Numbered from the stretch's first letter, positions 45,894-55,541 are shown. The stretch is 64,000 nt of DNA from Nonomuraea candida (GCF_000725485.1 NZ_JOAG01000041.1:1-64000); one strand, 5' to 3'. Notes: generated from the letters alone by a model not told the origin. A program made the numbers and translations.

Positions 45894-48800
45894 GTGGACC
45901 TGCCCACGTATACGAACATCTGGCGGATAGAGAAGCGGCTCTACAAGCTGTACGACCTACGGCTGCCGATGCCGCTCCCCATCGTCTGGATCGGGGTGTT
46001 CGTCGGGGTGTTCGTCCCGTGGTCGCTCCTGCTGGTCCTGGTGGGCGTGCCGGTGGAGATGCCCTGGCACGTGCTGTTCCTCGTGCCGCCGGGCATCGTG
46101 ACGTGGTTGTCCACCCGCCCCGTCATCGAGGGCAAGCGGCTGACCGAGCTGCTCGAATCCCAGCTCCGCTACCTGGGCCAGCCGAAGGCGTGGTATCGCC
46201 TGGCGCCGACGTCCGAGCCCGAGGCCGTCACGTTCTCCGGCCGCGTCTGGCGCACGGTCCCCGCCCGGGTCAAGGCGAAGCCGCCGCGCAAATCCCGCCA
46301 GTCGCAGCGCGAGCGCGAGGGCCGGCGGGTCACCGGGCCCCGCCAGGTGCGCCCCGCCGTCGCCGCCGCGGCGGCCGCCGCCGCGCAGGCTCCCGTCGCC
46401 GAGCCGGCCACCGGGCGCACGGCCTGGGGCACCCGCCGTGGCGCGGCCCCGGCCCTCAGGTCCCGGGTGCGCCAGGCCGCCGGGGTCACGGCCCCGGAGG
46501 GCGTGGTGACGCCCGTACACCGCGAGAAGGGCCTCTCAGGCGGCTCCACACGGCACCAGAGCCCGCCGGTGAGCCCGCCACCCCCGGACGAGCCCTCCGA
46601 ACACGACCTTTCTCGCTCCGCAGGTCCTTTTGCTGGCGGTTCCGCCAACGAGTCGTCTGTTGACACAGGCAGAACTGCTCGCCACGACGACACCGCGGGC
46701 GCGGAGCGGGAGGACGCCGGGCGCGAGGTCGTCAGCCTGGACGACGCGCGCCGCCGGAGCACCGCTGCCGGCGGCACCGCAAGCAACGGCCTGACCGGCG
46801 ACGCCCCCGATCCGACGACCACCGAAGTCCCGACCATCGCGCCGACGGCCGCAGAGCTGAGGGCCACCGAACCCGCGACCACCGACCCGACCGCCACGAC
46901 CGAGCCGACCGAGCCGACCGCCACGATCGAGCCGCGACACGCGGCGGCCGGGCAGGCGCGTGCCGGCGCTGAACCGGCGGCGGACGACGGTGCGGACGAC
47001 GGTGCGGACGACGGTGCCGAGCCGGTGGTTGCCCTCGGGAAGACCGCCGAGCCCGAGGCGCATGGTGCGCCGGCGGGCGCCGAAGCGCCGGCTGCCCGGG
47101 AGGCGGGTGACAAGGAAGCGTTCGTGCCCGAGGCGGGGGCCGAGGAGGTGGCCGCGCGGGAGGCCGGCGTGCCGATCAAGACGGCCGAGAGCCGCAAGGC
47201 GGCGGCGGGCCGGCCGATCGACACCGAGGCCCTGCGGCGGTTGCGGCGGCTCGCGGCCAGTGCGGACGTCCCCGGCGACCCGGCGGGACAGGCCGAGACG
47301 GGTCCGTATCCCGTGGGAAGCGGAATCCGGCGTGAGGCCGAGATGGGGCCGCGACGGGTCGGAAGCGGCTCGCGCGGGGATACCGGTAATGGGCCGGGCC
47401 ACGAGCGGGAGGCCGGCCCTCGCCCGGAGAGGGAGCGGCCCGAGGACGAAGTGGCCAGAGACCAGCACAGGAAGGGACAGCCGCCTCGGCTGGCGCCGGG
47501 GCTGGTGCTGTCAGGTGCGCAGCGGGTCTGGCCGCCGCTCGACCCCAAGGCCAAGCCCCTGCCACGCCCGATCGGCACGTCCCGGGGCAAGCCGGCGGAC
47601 CCTGAGACGCGGCCACCCGCCGATCCCGAGCTCTCGCCGACCGGCCCCACCGCTCAGGACCCGGCCCCGCCGACCGACGCCCCCGGCCCCGGCGCGGCAC
47701 CAGCAGGTGGTGCCCCGGTGGCGGGTGACGGCCTCGACGGCGCGGAAGAGGGCGGCGCCAGGACGACGGGCCACGACCTCACGGTGGCGGGCGAGGGCGA
47801 CGCCCCCACGACGGAAGGCCGCGCCGACACGGTGGCGGGCGACCGCGAGGTGGCCGGGAGTGCCGAGGCGGGCGACCGTGAGGTGGCGCGCGGCCGGGCG
47901 GACGCAGGTGATCCCGAGGTGGCCGGGCGTGCCGGGGCGGGTGATCGCGAGGTGGCGCGCGGCTCACGGGACGGTGTGGGGGCCGTGCCGGTGCCCAGGG
48001 CGGGAGACGTGGCCAGGCCCGGTGAGGGGCGGGTGCGCAGGGTCGAGTCCGTGGTGGGGCGCGACTCCGGCGGGTGGCGGCGGATCGCGCAGGTCGTGGT
48101 GGGCGGCGGCGGGGTGCGTACCGACGGGTCGGAGATCGACGAGGCCAGGGCACGGGCCGTGTTCGGGGGCAGCCGCAGGATCGTCGTGCTGGGCTGCGCC
48201 GGCGGCGCGGGCCAGACGACGACGGCGCTCATGCTGGGCCACACCTTCGCGCAGTACCGTGACGACAGAATCGTGGCCGTCGACGCCAACACCGGCGGCG
48301 GCACGCTGACCAGCAGGATCCAGCCGGAGACCCCCGAGACCCTGACCTCGTTGCTGTCGGGGCTCGACCGGGTCAGCGGCTATCTCACCATGCGGGGTTA
48401 CACCACGCGGACCGCCTCGGGTCTCGAGGTGGTCAGCGCGGACACCGACGCGGGCGCCGCACAGCGCCTCGCGGATCGGTCCTTCTTCTCCGACCACCGG
48501 CTCGGCGAATCCATGCGCCTGCTCGACCGCCACTACAAGCTGGCCGTCATCGACCCGGCCGCCGCCCTGGCGGCCAGGTTGCTGCCGTACGCGGACCAGC
48601 TCGTCCTGGTGGTTCCGGCGAGCGAGGAGGCGTCGGAGTCGGTGGCGATGACGTACGAGTGGCTCGACGGGCACGGCTGCGCGGAGCTGCGCAGGCGGGC
48701 GGTGATGGTGGTCAACGGCGTGAGCAGGCGTTCGATGGCCGACGTCGAGCAGGCGGAGTCGGTGGCCAGGGGCAGGTGCCGGGCCATCGTCAGGGTCCCC

Positions 48801-48986
48801 TGGGAGGACGACCTGGCGCCCGGCGGCGCGGAGGTCGTCGACCCCGGGCAGTTGCGCGCGGCCGGGCGGCGGGCCTATCTCGCCCTCGCCGGTGTCGTGG
48901 TCGCGGGCTTCGCGGCACAGACCGTACGACCGAGCGAAGAGGAGTTGGCGAGTGACCCCCCGGGCACGAGAATCGGTGAGCGATAA
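45894..48986 (+). CDS. TcpE-like domain fused to a MinD/ParA-like domain with a degenerate P-loop
   Basis: A 1030-residue protein in three parts. Residues 1-120 have two membrane helices and the TcpE pattern (YTNIWRIEKRLYKLYDLRLP, then LLESQLRYLGQPKAW). Residues 130-735 are disordered, rich in Pro, Ala, Glu and Thr, with repeats such as DDGADDGADDGA and AGDREVARG. Residues 740-1030 form a MinD/ParA/CpsD-like domain. Its P-loop reads GCAGGAGQTTTALM (767-780): the Walker lysine is replaced by Gln774 and the ParA signature lysine is also absent. VAVDANTGGG and AVIDPAAAL follow. It could act as a regulatory or docking partner of the VirB4-like ATPase. GAGGAGG precedes the GTG at 45894. Confidence 0.8.
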   Translation: MDLPTYTNIWRIEKRLYKLYDLRLPMPLPIVWIGVFVGVFVPWSLLLVLVGVPVEMPWHVLFLVPPGIVTWLSTRPVIEGKRLTELLESQLRYLGQPKAWYRLAPTSEPEAVTFSGRVWRTVPARVKAKPPRKSRQSQREREGRRVTGPRQVRPAVAAAAAAAAQAPVAEPATGRTAWGTRRGAAPALRSRVRQAAGVTAPEGVVTPVHREKGLSGGSTRHQSPPVSPPPPDEPSEHDLSRSAGPFAGGSANESSVDTGRTARHDDTAGAEREDAGREVVSLDDARRRSTAAGGTASNGLTGDAPDPTTTEVPTIAPTAAELRATEPATTDPTATTEPTEPTATIEPRHAAAGQARAGAEPAADDGADDGADDGAEPVVALGKTAEPEAHGAPAGAEAPAAREAGDKEAFVPEAGAEEVAAREAGVPIKTAESRKAAAGRPIDTEALRRLRRLAASADVPGDPAGQAETGPYPVGSGIRREAEMGPRRVGSGSRGDTGNGPGHEREAGPRPERERPEDEVARDQHRKGQPPRLAPGLVLSGAQRVWPPLDPKAKPLPRPIGTSRGKPADPETRPPADPELSPTGPTAQDPAPPTDAPGPGAAPAGGAPVAGDGLDGAEEGGARTTGHDLTVAGEGDAPTTEGRADTVAGDREVAGSAEAGDREVARGRADAGDPEVAGRAGAGDREVARGSRDGVGAVPVPRAGDVARPGEGRVRRVESVVGRDSGGWRRIAQVVVGGGGVRTDGSEIDEARARAVFGGSRRIVVLGCAGGAGQTTTALMLGHTFAQYRDDRIVAVDANTGGGTLTSRIQPETPETLTSLLSGLDRVSGYLTMRGYTTRTASGLEVVSADTDAGAAQRLADRSFFSDHRLGESMRLLDRHYKLAVIDPAAALAARLLPYADQLVLVVPASEEASESVAMTYEWLDGHGCAELRRRAVMVVNGVSRRSMADVEQAESVARGRCRAIVRVPWEDDLAPGGAEVVDPGQLRAAGRRAYLALAGVVVAGFAAQTVRPSEEELASDPPGTRIGER

Positions 48987-49033
48987 GTGAACAAGCGAGC
49001 AGGTCTGGCCCGTTCATGCGCCGAGGGGGCGGC

Positions 49034-51511
49034 ATGAGCAGGGCGTCACGAGCGCACCAGCGCCTCGCGGTCCGCTACTTCGACGACCGCATCCTGCTCA
49101 CGGACACCTGCGCATGGGCGTACTTCCGGCTTCCGACGGTCAGCTACGAGTTCGTCACGCCCGAGGAGCGCGAGGCGCTGGCCACCAACATCACGATCGC
49201 GCTGGCGGCGATCAGGATGCCCGACGCGGAGGTCCACCTGAGGGTGGCGCACCGCACCTACCCCGCGGCGGAGTGGGCCATGGCGCTGAACGCCACCTCC
49301 GACGAGGGGCCGGGCTGGCGCGACTACCTGGAGGAGATGTACCGGCACGTCTGGGCCAAGGACTTCTGGACCAAGGAGGTCTACCTGGGGGTGCGGCTCG
49401 GGCCCCGGGGCAAGCAGCTCGGCAGCGGCGTGCTGGCCCAGATCTTCGGCTTCTACCAGAAGACGGAGAAGGTGCTGGGGATGGAGGACGACCACGTACC
49501 CGACAGCGAGATCGGGCGGTGGACGGAGCAGGCCGAGCGACTCGGCCGGGCGCTCGCGTCGAGCGCTCTCTACGCCCGTCACGCCACCTCGGTCGAGGTG
49601 GCGTGGTTGTTCCAGCACGCCGCGGCGGGCGCACTCGGCGACCCGCCGCCGTCGGCGAGCCCGCGCAGGCGCTGGGGCAGGGGCGAGATCGAGTCGCTGG
49701 TCGAGGGCGAGATCCACAACGGCAGGTCGCTGCTGCGGATCGTGCAGCCGCAGGGAGACTCGTACGTGGCCCACCTGTCGTTCGCGCGCTTCCCCGACCT
49801 GATGCCGTTCCCCGACGGCGAGCCGTGGATGCACTTCGCCGACCAGCTCCCGTTCCCCGTGGAGATCTCCTCGCGGATGCGGCTGATCCCGCCGGTCAAG
49901 GCGTCCAAGGACGTGGCGCGCAAGCTCGCGCATGCCCGCGACATGGACCACCACATCCGCGAGGCGGGCGCGGAGGCGCCGCTGGCGCTGGCCGAGCAGA
50001 TCGACGCGGCCCGGATGCTGGAGCACGGCATCACCAAGGAGCGGCTGCCCTTCGTGTACGGCTGGCACCGGCTGATCGTGGCGGCCCCGACCGAGGACAT
50101 CTGCGTGCAGCGGGTGGAGGCGGTCGTCGAGCACTACCGCGACATGGGCATCGACGTGGTCAACTCCACGGGCGACCAGTTCTCGCTGTTCTGCGAGGCG
50201 CTGCCGGGTGAGCGGGTGCGGGTCAACGCCTACGCCCAGCGCCAGCCCCTGCGCACGATCGCCGGCGGCATGGCCACGGCCACCGTCGATCTCGGCGACC
50301 GGCTGGGGGAGGGCAGCGAGGGCTGGCTGGGGCCGTACATCGGCGAGACCGTCGGCAGGGCGCGCAGCATCGTGCACTTCGACCCGCTGGTGGCGGCCAC
50401 CCGCAACCGGCCGACCGCCATCGCGATCACCGGCGAGCCGGGCGGCGGCAAGACCACGCTCGCGCTGCTGATGATCTACCAGATGGCGCTGCGCGGCGTG
50501 ACGGTGGCGGTGATCGACCCGAAGGGCGACGCGGAGTCGCTGGTGCAACTGCTGGAGAAGCGGGGGCGCAAGGCCCGGGTCATCCCGCTCGGGTCGGCCG
50601 CGCCGGGCCTGCTGGACCCGTTCTCGTTCGGCGACGACATCGCGGCGAAGAAGACCATGGCCACCGAGACGCTGCGGCTGCTGCTGCCGCGCATGTCGGA
50701 GGAGCGCGAGTCGGCGATGATCCAGGCGGTGGCGGCGGTCTCCAACGGCGCGGACCCCTCGCTGGGCAAGGTCGTGGACTACCTGGAGCAGGCCGACGAC
50801 CCGGCCTCGAAGAACCTGGGCGCGGTGCTGCGCTCCATGTCGGAGATGCACCTGGCCAGGCTCTGCTTCGACCCCTCCGGCGGCGAGCAGATCGACACCG
50901 AGGGGTGGACGACGGTGTTCACCCTCGGCGGGCTGACGCTGCCCGACGTGGCCACCGGCCGCGAGGACTACTCCTACGAGCAGCGGCTGTCGGTGGCGCT
51001 GCTCTACCTGGTGTCCCAGTTCGCGCGCAGGCTGATGAACGGCCTCGACCGGCGCGCCCCGAAGGCGATCTTCCTGGACGAGGCGTGGGCGATCACCTCC
51101 ACGCCCGAGGGCGCCAAGCTGGTGCCCGAGGTCAGCCGGATGGGCCGCTCCCGCAACACCGCGCTCGTGCTGGTCTCGCAGAACGCGGGAGACCTGCTGA
51201 ACGAGCAGGTGACCAACTGCCTGTCGTCCGTCTTCGCGTTCCGGTCCACCGAACGGGTGGAGGTGGACCACGTCATGTCCCTGCTCGGGGTGGAGCCGTC
51301 GGAGGAGCACAAGGCCGTGCTGCGCTCGCTGGGCAACGGCGAATGCGTATTCCGCGATCTGGATGGCAGGGCGGGCCGCATCGGAGTAGACCTGATCTCC
51401 GAGGAACTGCTCCGCTGGCTCGACACGAACCCGACGCACGACAAACCCGGCGGCGCCGGGCATCATGATCATCAAGGGGGCGTGGGCAGGGCGCAGGAGG
51501 TACGGTCATGA
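49034..51511 (+). CDS. VirB4/TraC-like secretion ATPase
   Basis: An 825-residue AAA+ motor. The N-terminal 400 residues are the VirB4-type region. The C-terminal ATPase has Walker A GEPGGGKTT at 467-475, Walker B AIFLDEAWA (Asp682, Glu683), the sensor region SRNTALVLVSQNAGDLL and a final ECVFRDLDGRAGRIGVD. This matches VirB4 and the TcpF/ConE group that powers type IV secretion at the inner face of the membrane. It overlaps the next gene by four bases. The ATG at 49034 is preferred over the ATG at 49016 because GAGGGGG is correctly spaced for it. Confidence 0.9.
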   Translation: MSRASRAHQRLAVRYFDDRILLTDTCAWAYFRLPTVSYEFVTPEEREALATNITIALAAIRMPDAEVHLRVAHRTYPAAEWAMALNATSDEGPGWRDYLEEMYRHVWAKDFWTKEVYLGVRLGPRGKQLGSGVLAQIFGFYQKTEKVLGMEDDHVPDSEIGRWTEQAERLGRALASSALYARHATSVEVAWLFQHAAAGALGDPPPSASPRRRWGRGEIESLVEGEIHNGRSLLRIVQPQGDSYVAHLSFARFPDLMPFPDGEPWMHFADQLPFPVEISSRMRLIPPVKASKDVARKLAHARDMDHHIREAGAEAPLALAEQIDAARMLEHGITKERLPFVYGWHRLIVAAPTEDICVQRVEAVVEHYRDMGIDVVNSTGDQFSLFCEALPGERVRVNAYAQRQPLRTIAGGMATATVDLGDRLGEGSEGWLGPYIGETVGRARSIVHFDPLVAATRNRPTAIAITGEPGGGKTTLALLMIYQMALRGVTVAVIDPKGDAESLVQLLEKRGRKARVIPLGSAAPGLLDPFSFGDDIAAKKTMATETLRLLLPRMSEERESAMIQAVAAVSNGADPSLGKVVDYLEQADDPASKNLGAVLRSMSEMHLARLCFDPSGGEQIDTEGWTTVFTLGGLTLPDVATGREDYSYEQRLSVALLYLVSQFARRLMNGLDRRAPKAIFLDEAWAITSTPEGAKLVPEVSRMGRSRNTALVLVSQNAGDLLNEQVTNCLSSVFAFRSTERVEVDHVMSLLGVEPSEEHKAVLRSLGNGECVFRDLDGRAGRIGVDLISEELLRWLDTNPTHDKPGGAGHHDHQGGVGRAQEVRS

Positions 51512-53820
51512 AGATCCGGCTATCCCGACGACTGGCGCTCGTGCTCGCGCTCGTGAGCGCCGTGCTGGTGGTGCCGCTGGTGCTGGGCGCCACCACCACC
51601 CCGGCCGCCGCGGCGCCCTGCGACCTGTCGGGGCCGCTCAACCCCGAGATGGTCGGCAGCGGCGTCGACGGCCTGATCCAGGCGCCGGCCCCGCCGGGCG
51701 GCCCGCAGGCGGCGACCACCAACTACGCCCAGTTCGGCATGAGCGGCCAGTTCTGGCACACGCACGAGCTGACCTGCTCCGACTACGTGGCCGTGCTGGG
51801 CAACATGTGGGCCAACGGCATCTTCACCGCGGCCAAGGCCGTGGACCGGCTGACGATCACCACGTACCAGGCGGCGGCGACCGAGGGACCGCTCCAGTCG
51901 ATCAAGGACGTGGTCGACGACATCGTCATCAACCTGTCCAACGCCATGTACTGGCCGTACCTGCGGCCGATCGTCATCCTCGGCGCGATCTGGCTGGCCT
52001 GGTACGGGCTGATCCGCAAGCGGGCCACCACGACCGCCGAGGGCGTGATCTGGATGGTGCTGGCGGTCACCGTGGCGACCTGGTTCTTCAGCCGGCCGGG
52101 CGACTTCACCGGCCTGGGCAAGGTCGTCACCGACAAGACCGGCGAGGTCGTCAACTCCGCGTTCTCCGGCCTGCCCGGGGCGGGCGGCGCGTCCTGCCTG
52201 CCGCCGCCCGGCGCGACGACCCCGCAGGTCAAGGCGGGCGGCTACGCCCAGAGCGGCACTCCGGGCGTCGACCAGAACGCCGACGCGCTGTGGTCCACGC
52301 TGGTCTGCAAGCCATGGCTGGTGGGCCTGTTCGGCACCTCCGACCCGCAGCAGCCCGTGGTGCGCGACTGGGGCCGCAAGGTGCTGGAGATGCAGTCGGT
52401 CCCGCAGATCCAGGCCGGGCAGCCGGCCCCAGACGTGGGGGCCAGGCAGTCGGAGTACGCCTCGCTGGCCGACAAGCTCAGGAACGACCCCCGCTACGCC
52501 ACCTTCTCCGGCCGCGACTGGTCCAACCGGCTCGGCGTCGCCGTCGGGGCGTTCATCGCGGCCCTGGTGGCGGGGCTGCTCATCTTCCTCGTGGCGGTCT
52601 CGCTGCTGGTGCTGAAGGTGGGCTTCCTGCTCCTGCTCATCCTCGGGCCGATCTTCCTGCTCATCGGCGTGCATCCGGGCAGCGGCCGCATCATCGCCAT
52701 GCGCTGGGTGGAGATGCTCATCGGCACCCTGCTGCGGCAGGCGGTGCTGACGATCGTGCTGAGCGTCCTGGTCTACGGGTACGCGCTCATCATCTCCACC
52801 GCCATGCCCTGGGGCATGCAGGTGCTGTTCATGGCCCTGCTGACGATCGCGGTCTTCTTCTACCGGCGCCCGTTCCAGCACCTGTTCGCCTCGATGAGCG
52901 GCCACACGGTGACCACCCGCATGCTGGGCGAGGCCGCGAGTTCGTCGGTGCTGGAGCGGTCGGCCGGCACGCTGCCGCCGGTCGCCTCGGCCCGCATCGG
53001 GCGCTGGGGCCTGCGCAAGGCCGAGCCGCTCATCAGGGCGGCCGGCATGGCCAACCCGGCGGGCGCGGCGGCGTCCACCGCAGCCGGGCAGGTCCGCGCG
53101 CGCGCCGAGGAGGGCGACGGCACCGCCGCCGGCACCCGCATCCCCGCCACGGCGGCCCCGCTCGACACCGACCAGCAGGGCGGCAAGGCGGCCGGCCGGG
53201 CCACGCTCGAACCGCGCAGGGGCACCGCGCCCCCGCTCAACCTGGGCGCGCCGGCGCGTAGCCGCGGGCCCGCGGCGGGCGGCGGCGGCCCGCGCACCGG
53301 CGGCGGCTCCGCGGTCTCCGGCGCCACGGCCGCCTCGGGCGGCGCGCGTTCCGGCGGTTCCTCCGGTTCCTCGGGTTCGTCCGGGGGCTGGTTCGGCGGG
53401 GCGTCGGGCGGCGGCTGGGCCCGGCGCGGCGGCTCTTCCGGCGGCTCACGCGGCTCCTCCGCCGCGCGCGGCTCGCGCTTCGGCGGCTCTGGCGGCTCTG
53501 GCGGCTCCCGGTTCGGCGGGTCGCGCTCGCGCGGCTCGGGCGGCGGCGGGCTGTTCGGCGGCTCCGGCGGGTCGAACGGCTCGAACGGGTCGAACGGGTC
53601 GCGCGGCTCCGGCGGCGGGCTGTTCGGCGGCTCCGCACGTTCGGGCGGCGGCGGGTCGTCGTCCGCCTCCCGGATCTTCACCTCCGGCGAGCCGTCGTCC
53701 CGCTCCTCGGAGGCGCCTCCGCTCTGGCTGCGCAGCAGCGGCGACGGCGGCGGCGGCTCCGGAGGTGACCGGCCTTCCGTGCCCTTCTGGCTCAAACCGA
53801 ATAATCCCGACAAGGACTGA
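51508..53820 (+). CDS. VirB6/TrbL-like multi-pass channel protein with Gly/Ser tail
   Basis: A 770-residue protein: a signal peptide (RRLALVLALVSAVLVVPLVLG, cut after AAAA), an extracytoplasmic loop with paired cysteines, and membrane helices at about 150-195 and 350-460 (FIAALVAGLLIFLVAVSLLV, VGFLLLLILGPIFLLIG and others). A cytoplasmic tail of about 300 residues follows, mostly Gly/Ser/Arg repeats (SSGSSGSSGG, RFGGSGGSGG). The core fits the VirB6/TrbL/TcpH pore family. The ATGA overlap with the ATPase gene indicates coupling. The tail is unusual for the family. Confidence 0.8.
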   Translation: MKIRLSRRLALVLALVSAVLVVPLVLGATTTPAAAAPCDLSGPLNPEMVGSGVDGLIQAPAPPGGPQAATTNYAQFGMSGQFWHTHELTCSDYVAVLGNMWANGIFTAAKAVDRLTITTYQAAATEGPLQSIKDVVDDIVINLSNAMYWPYLRPIVILGAIWLAWYGLIRKRATTTAEGVIWMVLAVTVATWFFSRPGDFTGLGKVVTDKTGEVVNSAFSGLPGAGGASCLPPPGATTPQVKAGGYAQSGTPGVDQNADALWSTLVCKPWLVGLFGTSDPQQPVVRDWGRKVLEMQSVPQIQAGQPAPDVGARQSEYASLADKLRNDPRYATFSGRDWSNRLGVAVGAFIAALVAGLLIFLVAVSLLVLKVGFLLLLILGPIFLLIGVHPGSGRIIAMRWVEMLIGTLLRQAVLTIVLSVLVYGYALIISTAMPWGMQVLFMALLTIAVFFYRRPFQHLFASMSGHTVTTRMLGEAASSSVLERSAGTLPPVASARIGRWGLRKAEPLIRAAGMANPAGAAASTAAGQVRARAEEGDGTAAGTRIPATAAPLDTDQQGGKAAGRATLEPRRGTAPPLNLGAPARSRGPAAGGGGPRTGGGSAVSGATAASGGARSGGSSGSSGSSGGWFGGASGGGWARRGGSSGGSRGSSAARGSRFGGSGGSGGSRFGGSRSRGSGGGGLFGGSGGSNGSNGSNGSRGSGGGLFGGSARSGGGGSSSASRIFTSGEPSSRSSEAPPLWLRSSGDGGGGSGGDRPSVPFWLKPNNPDKD

Positions 53821-53823
53821 AAT

Positions 53824-54450
53824 ATGGCGCAGCCGGGTGACAGGCGAGGGGTGGCCTTCGCCGCCGTCGTCGTGGTCATCGCAGCGGTCGGCATCTACCT
53901 GACGATGTGGCCGGACTCTCCCGAGCAGGCGGCGCCCGAGCCGGAGGCGACCCTCGTCACCGGCCCGGCCGTGGCGACGAGCACGCCGCTGGCGACCGCG
54001 AGCGCCGCGCCGTTCGACGTCTACTCCTACCTGCCGATGAGCAAGGAGCAGCTCGCCGCGGCGGCGGACGTGGCGGAGCGGTTCACCGCCGCGTACGGCA
54101 CCTGGCGTCACGACGAGGACCCGGCCGCGTACGCCGAGCGGCTCAAGGCGTACACCACGGCCGAGCTCGGCGACACGCTGGCCAGGACGATGACCTCGGC
54201 GGGCACCGTCGAGCAGAAGCGCGCCGACGAGATCGTCTCCACCGCCACCGCCACGCTGAAGGAGATCAGGCAGGTCGACAAGACCTCCATCGTCTTCGTG
54301 GTCACCGCGAACCGGCAGGTCACCGCCAGGAGCGGCAACCAGCAGGTGGCGGAGGAGTTCGCGGTCACGGTCAGCCAGTCCGGCGCCGACTGGCGCATCT
54401 ACGACATCCTGCCCTCCACCGACGGCCAGAAGGGGGACGAGCTCGGGTGA
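53824..54450 (+). CDS. Small single-pass NTF2-like protein of the secretion locus
   Basis: A 208-residue protein with an N-terminal helix (GVAFAAVVVVIAAVGIYLTM), a linker and one domain of about 125 residues (AAAADVAERFTAAYGTWRHD, SIVFVVTANRQV, AEEFAVTVSQSGADWRIYDI). The domain pattern is like one NTF2-like half of TcpC or VirB8. It lies three bases after the VirB6-like gene and overlaps the next gene in a GTGA junction, so it belongs to the machine and may form a second layer of the periplasmic-side scaffold. Confidence 0.7.
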   Translation: MAQPGDRRGVAFAAVVVVIAAVGIYLTMWPDSPEQAAPEPEATLVTGPAVATSTPLATASAAPFDVYSYLPMSKEQLAAAADVAERFTAAYGTWRHDEDPAAYAERLKAYTTAELGDTLARTMTSAGTVEQKRADEIVSTATATLKEIRQVDKTSIVFVVTANRQVTARSGNQQVAEEFAVTVSQSGADWRIYDILPSTDGQKGDELG

Positions 54451-55541
54451 AACTGTCGCGAGGCCGCCTCGCCCTGATCCTCGGCCTGGCCGGGATGCTG
54501 CTCCTGGCGGCCGTGATCATCTCTCCGCTGCTGCTGATGTCGATGCCGTCGTTCCTCAGCAACGGCGGCACCACCGTCGACTGCGAGGACGACGCGCAGG
54601 TGGAGGAGGTCTCCGACTCGGCCACCTCCGACATCCCCGCCGAATACCTGGAGCTGTACGAGAAGCACGGCAAGAAGATCGGCGTCCAGTGGAACATCCT
54701 GGCCGCGGTGGGCAAGCGCGAGACCGACCACGGCCGCTCCGATCTGCCGGGCGTCAAGAGCGGCACCAACTCGGCGGGCGCGGCCGGGCCGATGCAGTTC
54801 CTCATCTCCACGTGGGGCGGCAAGGCCAGGATCCCGGCGACGGCCAAGGTCAACGGGTACGCCTCCGACGGCGACGAGGACGGCGTGGCCGACGTCTACA
54901 ACCCGGCCGACGCGATCCTCGGCGCCGCCAAGATGCTCAAGCGCAACGGCGCGCCCGAGAACGTGCGGCGGGCGCTGTTCGTCTACAACCGGGCCTGGTG
55001 GTACGTCGACCAGGTCGAGGAGATCGCCAGGAAGTACGCCAAGTCCGGCGAGGTGAAGGTGCCGCCGCAGGCGTCCGAGGACTGCGACGACCCGCTGATC
55101 GAGGCCGCGCCGAGCGACCTCGTGGCCAAGATCCTGCAGTTCGCGCTGGCGCAGCGCGGCAAGCCGTACCTGTGGGGCGGGACGGGGCCCGACTCGTTCG
55201 ACTGCTCCGGGGTGATCTACGCGGCGTACAAGGCGGCGGGGTTGTCGATCCCGCGTACGACGTTCGGGCAGTGGCCGTTCGGCGTGAAGGTGTTAGAGGG
55301 TCAGGAGCAGCCGGGGGACCTGGTGTTCTTCAACTCCGGCCCCGGCACCTCCCCGAACAACCCCGGCCACGTCGGTCTGGTCGTGTCGAAAGGCAAGATG
55401 CTGGAGGCCCGGTGCCGGCTCTGCGGGCCGATCAAGGTGACGAGCTACCAGGCGCGCGACAACCGGGTGGGCTTCACCCGTCCCCTCCAGAACCCCGACG
55501 TGCTGGAGCAGATCAAGAAGCTGCAGAATCCTTCCCTATGA
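54447..55541 (+). CDS. Bifunctional lytic transglycosylase-NlpC/P60 wall hydrolase
   Basis: A 364-residue enzyme: N-terminal membrane helix (about 8-30), a transglycosylase domain with catalytic Glu92 (NILAAVGKRETDHGRS, GPMQFLISTW, NPADAILGAAKML), and an NlpC/P60 peptidase domain with Cys253 (SFDCSGVIYAAYKAAGL) and His308 (NPGHVGLVV). The pair cuts glycan strands and stem peptides. This domain order is that of TcpG/VirB1-like proteins, which open the wall for a type IV channel. The start is GTG at 54447; its stop overlaps the Nudix gene in an ATGA junction. Confidence 0.92.
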   Translation: MKLSRGRLALILGLAGMLLLAAVIISPLLLMSMPSFLSNGGTTVDCEDDAQVEEVSDSATSDIPAEYLELYEKHGKKIGVQWNILAAVGKRETDHGRSDLPGVKSGTNSAGAAGPMQFLISTWGGKARIPATAKVNGYASDGDEDGVADVYNPADAILGAAKMLKRNGAPENVRRALFVYNRAWWYVDQVEEIARKYAKSGEVKVPPQASEDCDDPLIEAAPSDLVAKILQFALAQRGKPYLWGGTGPDSFDCSGVIYAAYKAAGLSIPRTTFGQWPFGVKVLEGQEQPGDLVFFNSGPGTSPNNPGHVGLVVSKGKMLEARCRLCGPIKVTSYQARDNRVGFTRPLQNPDVLEQIKKLQNPSL

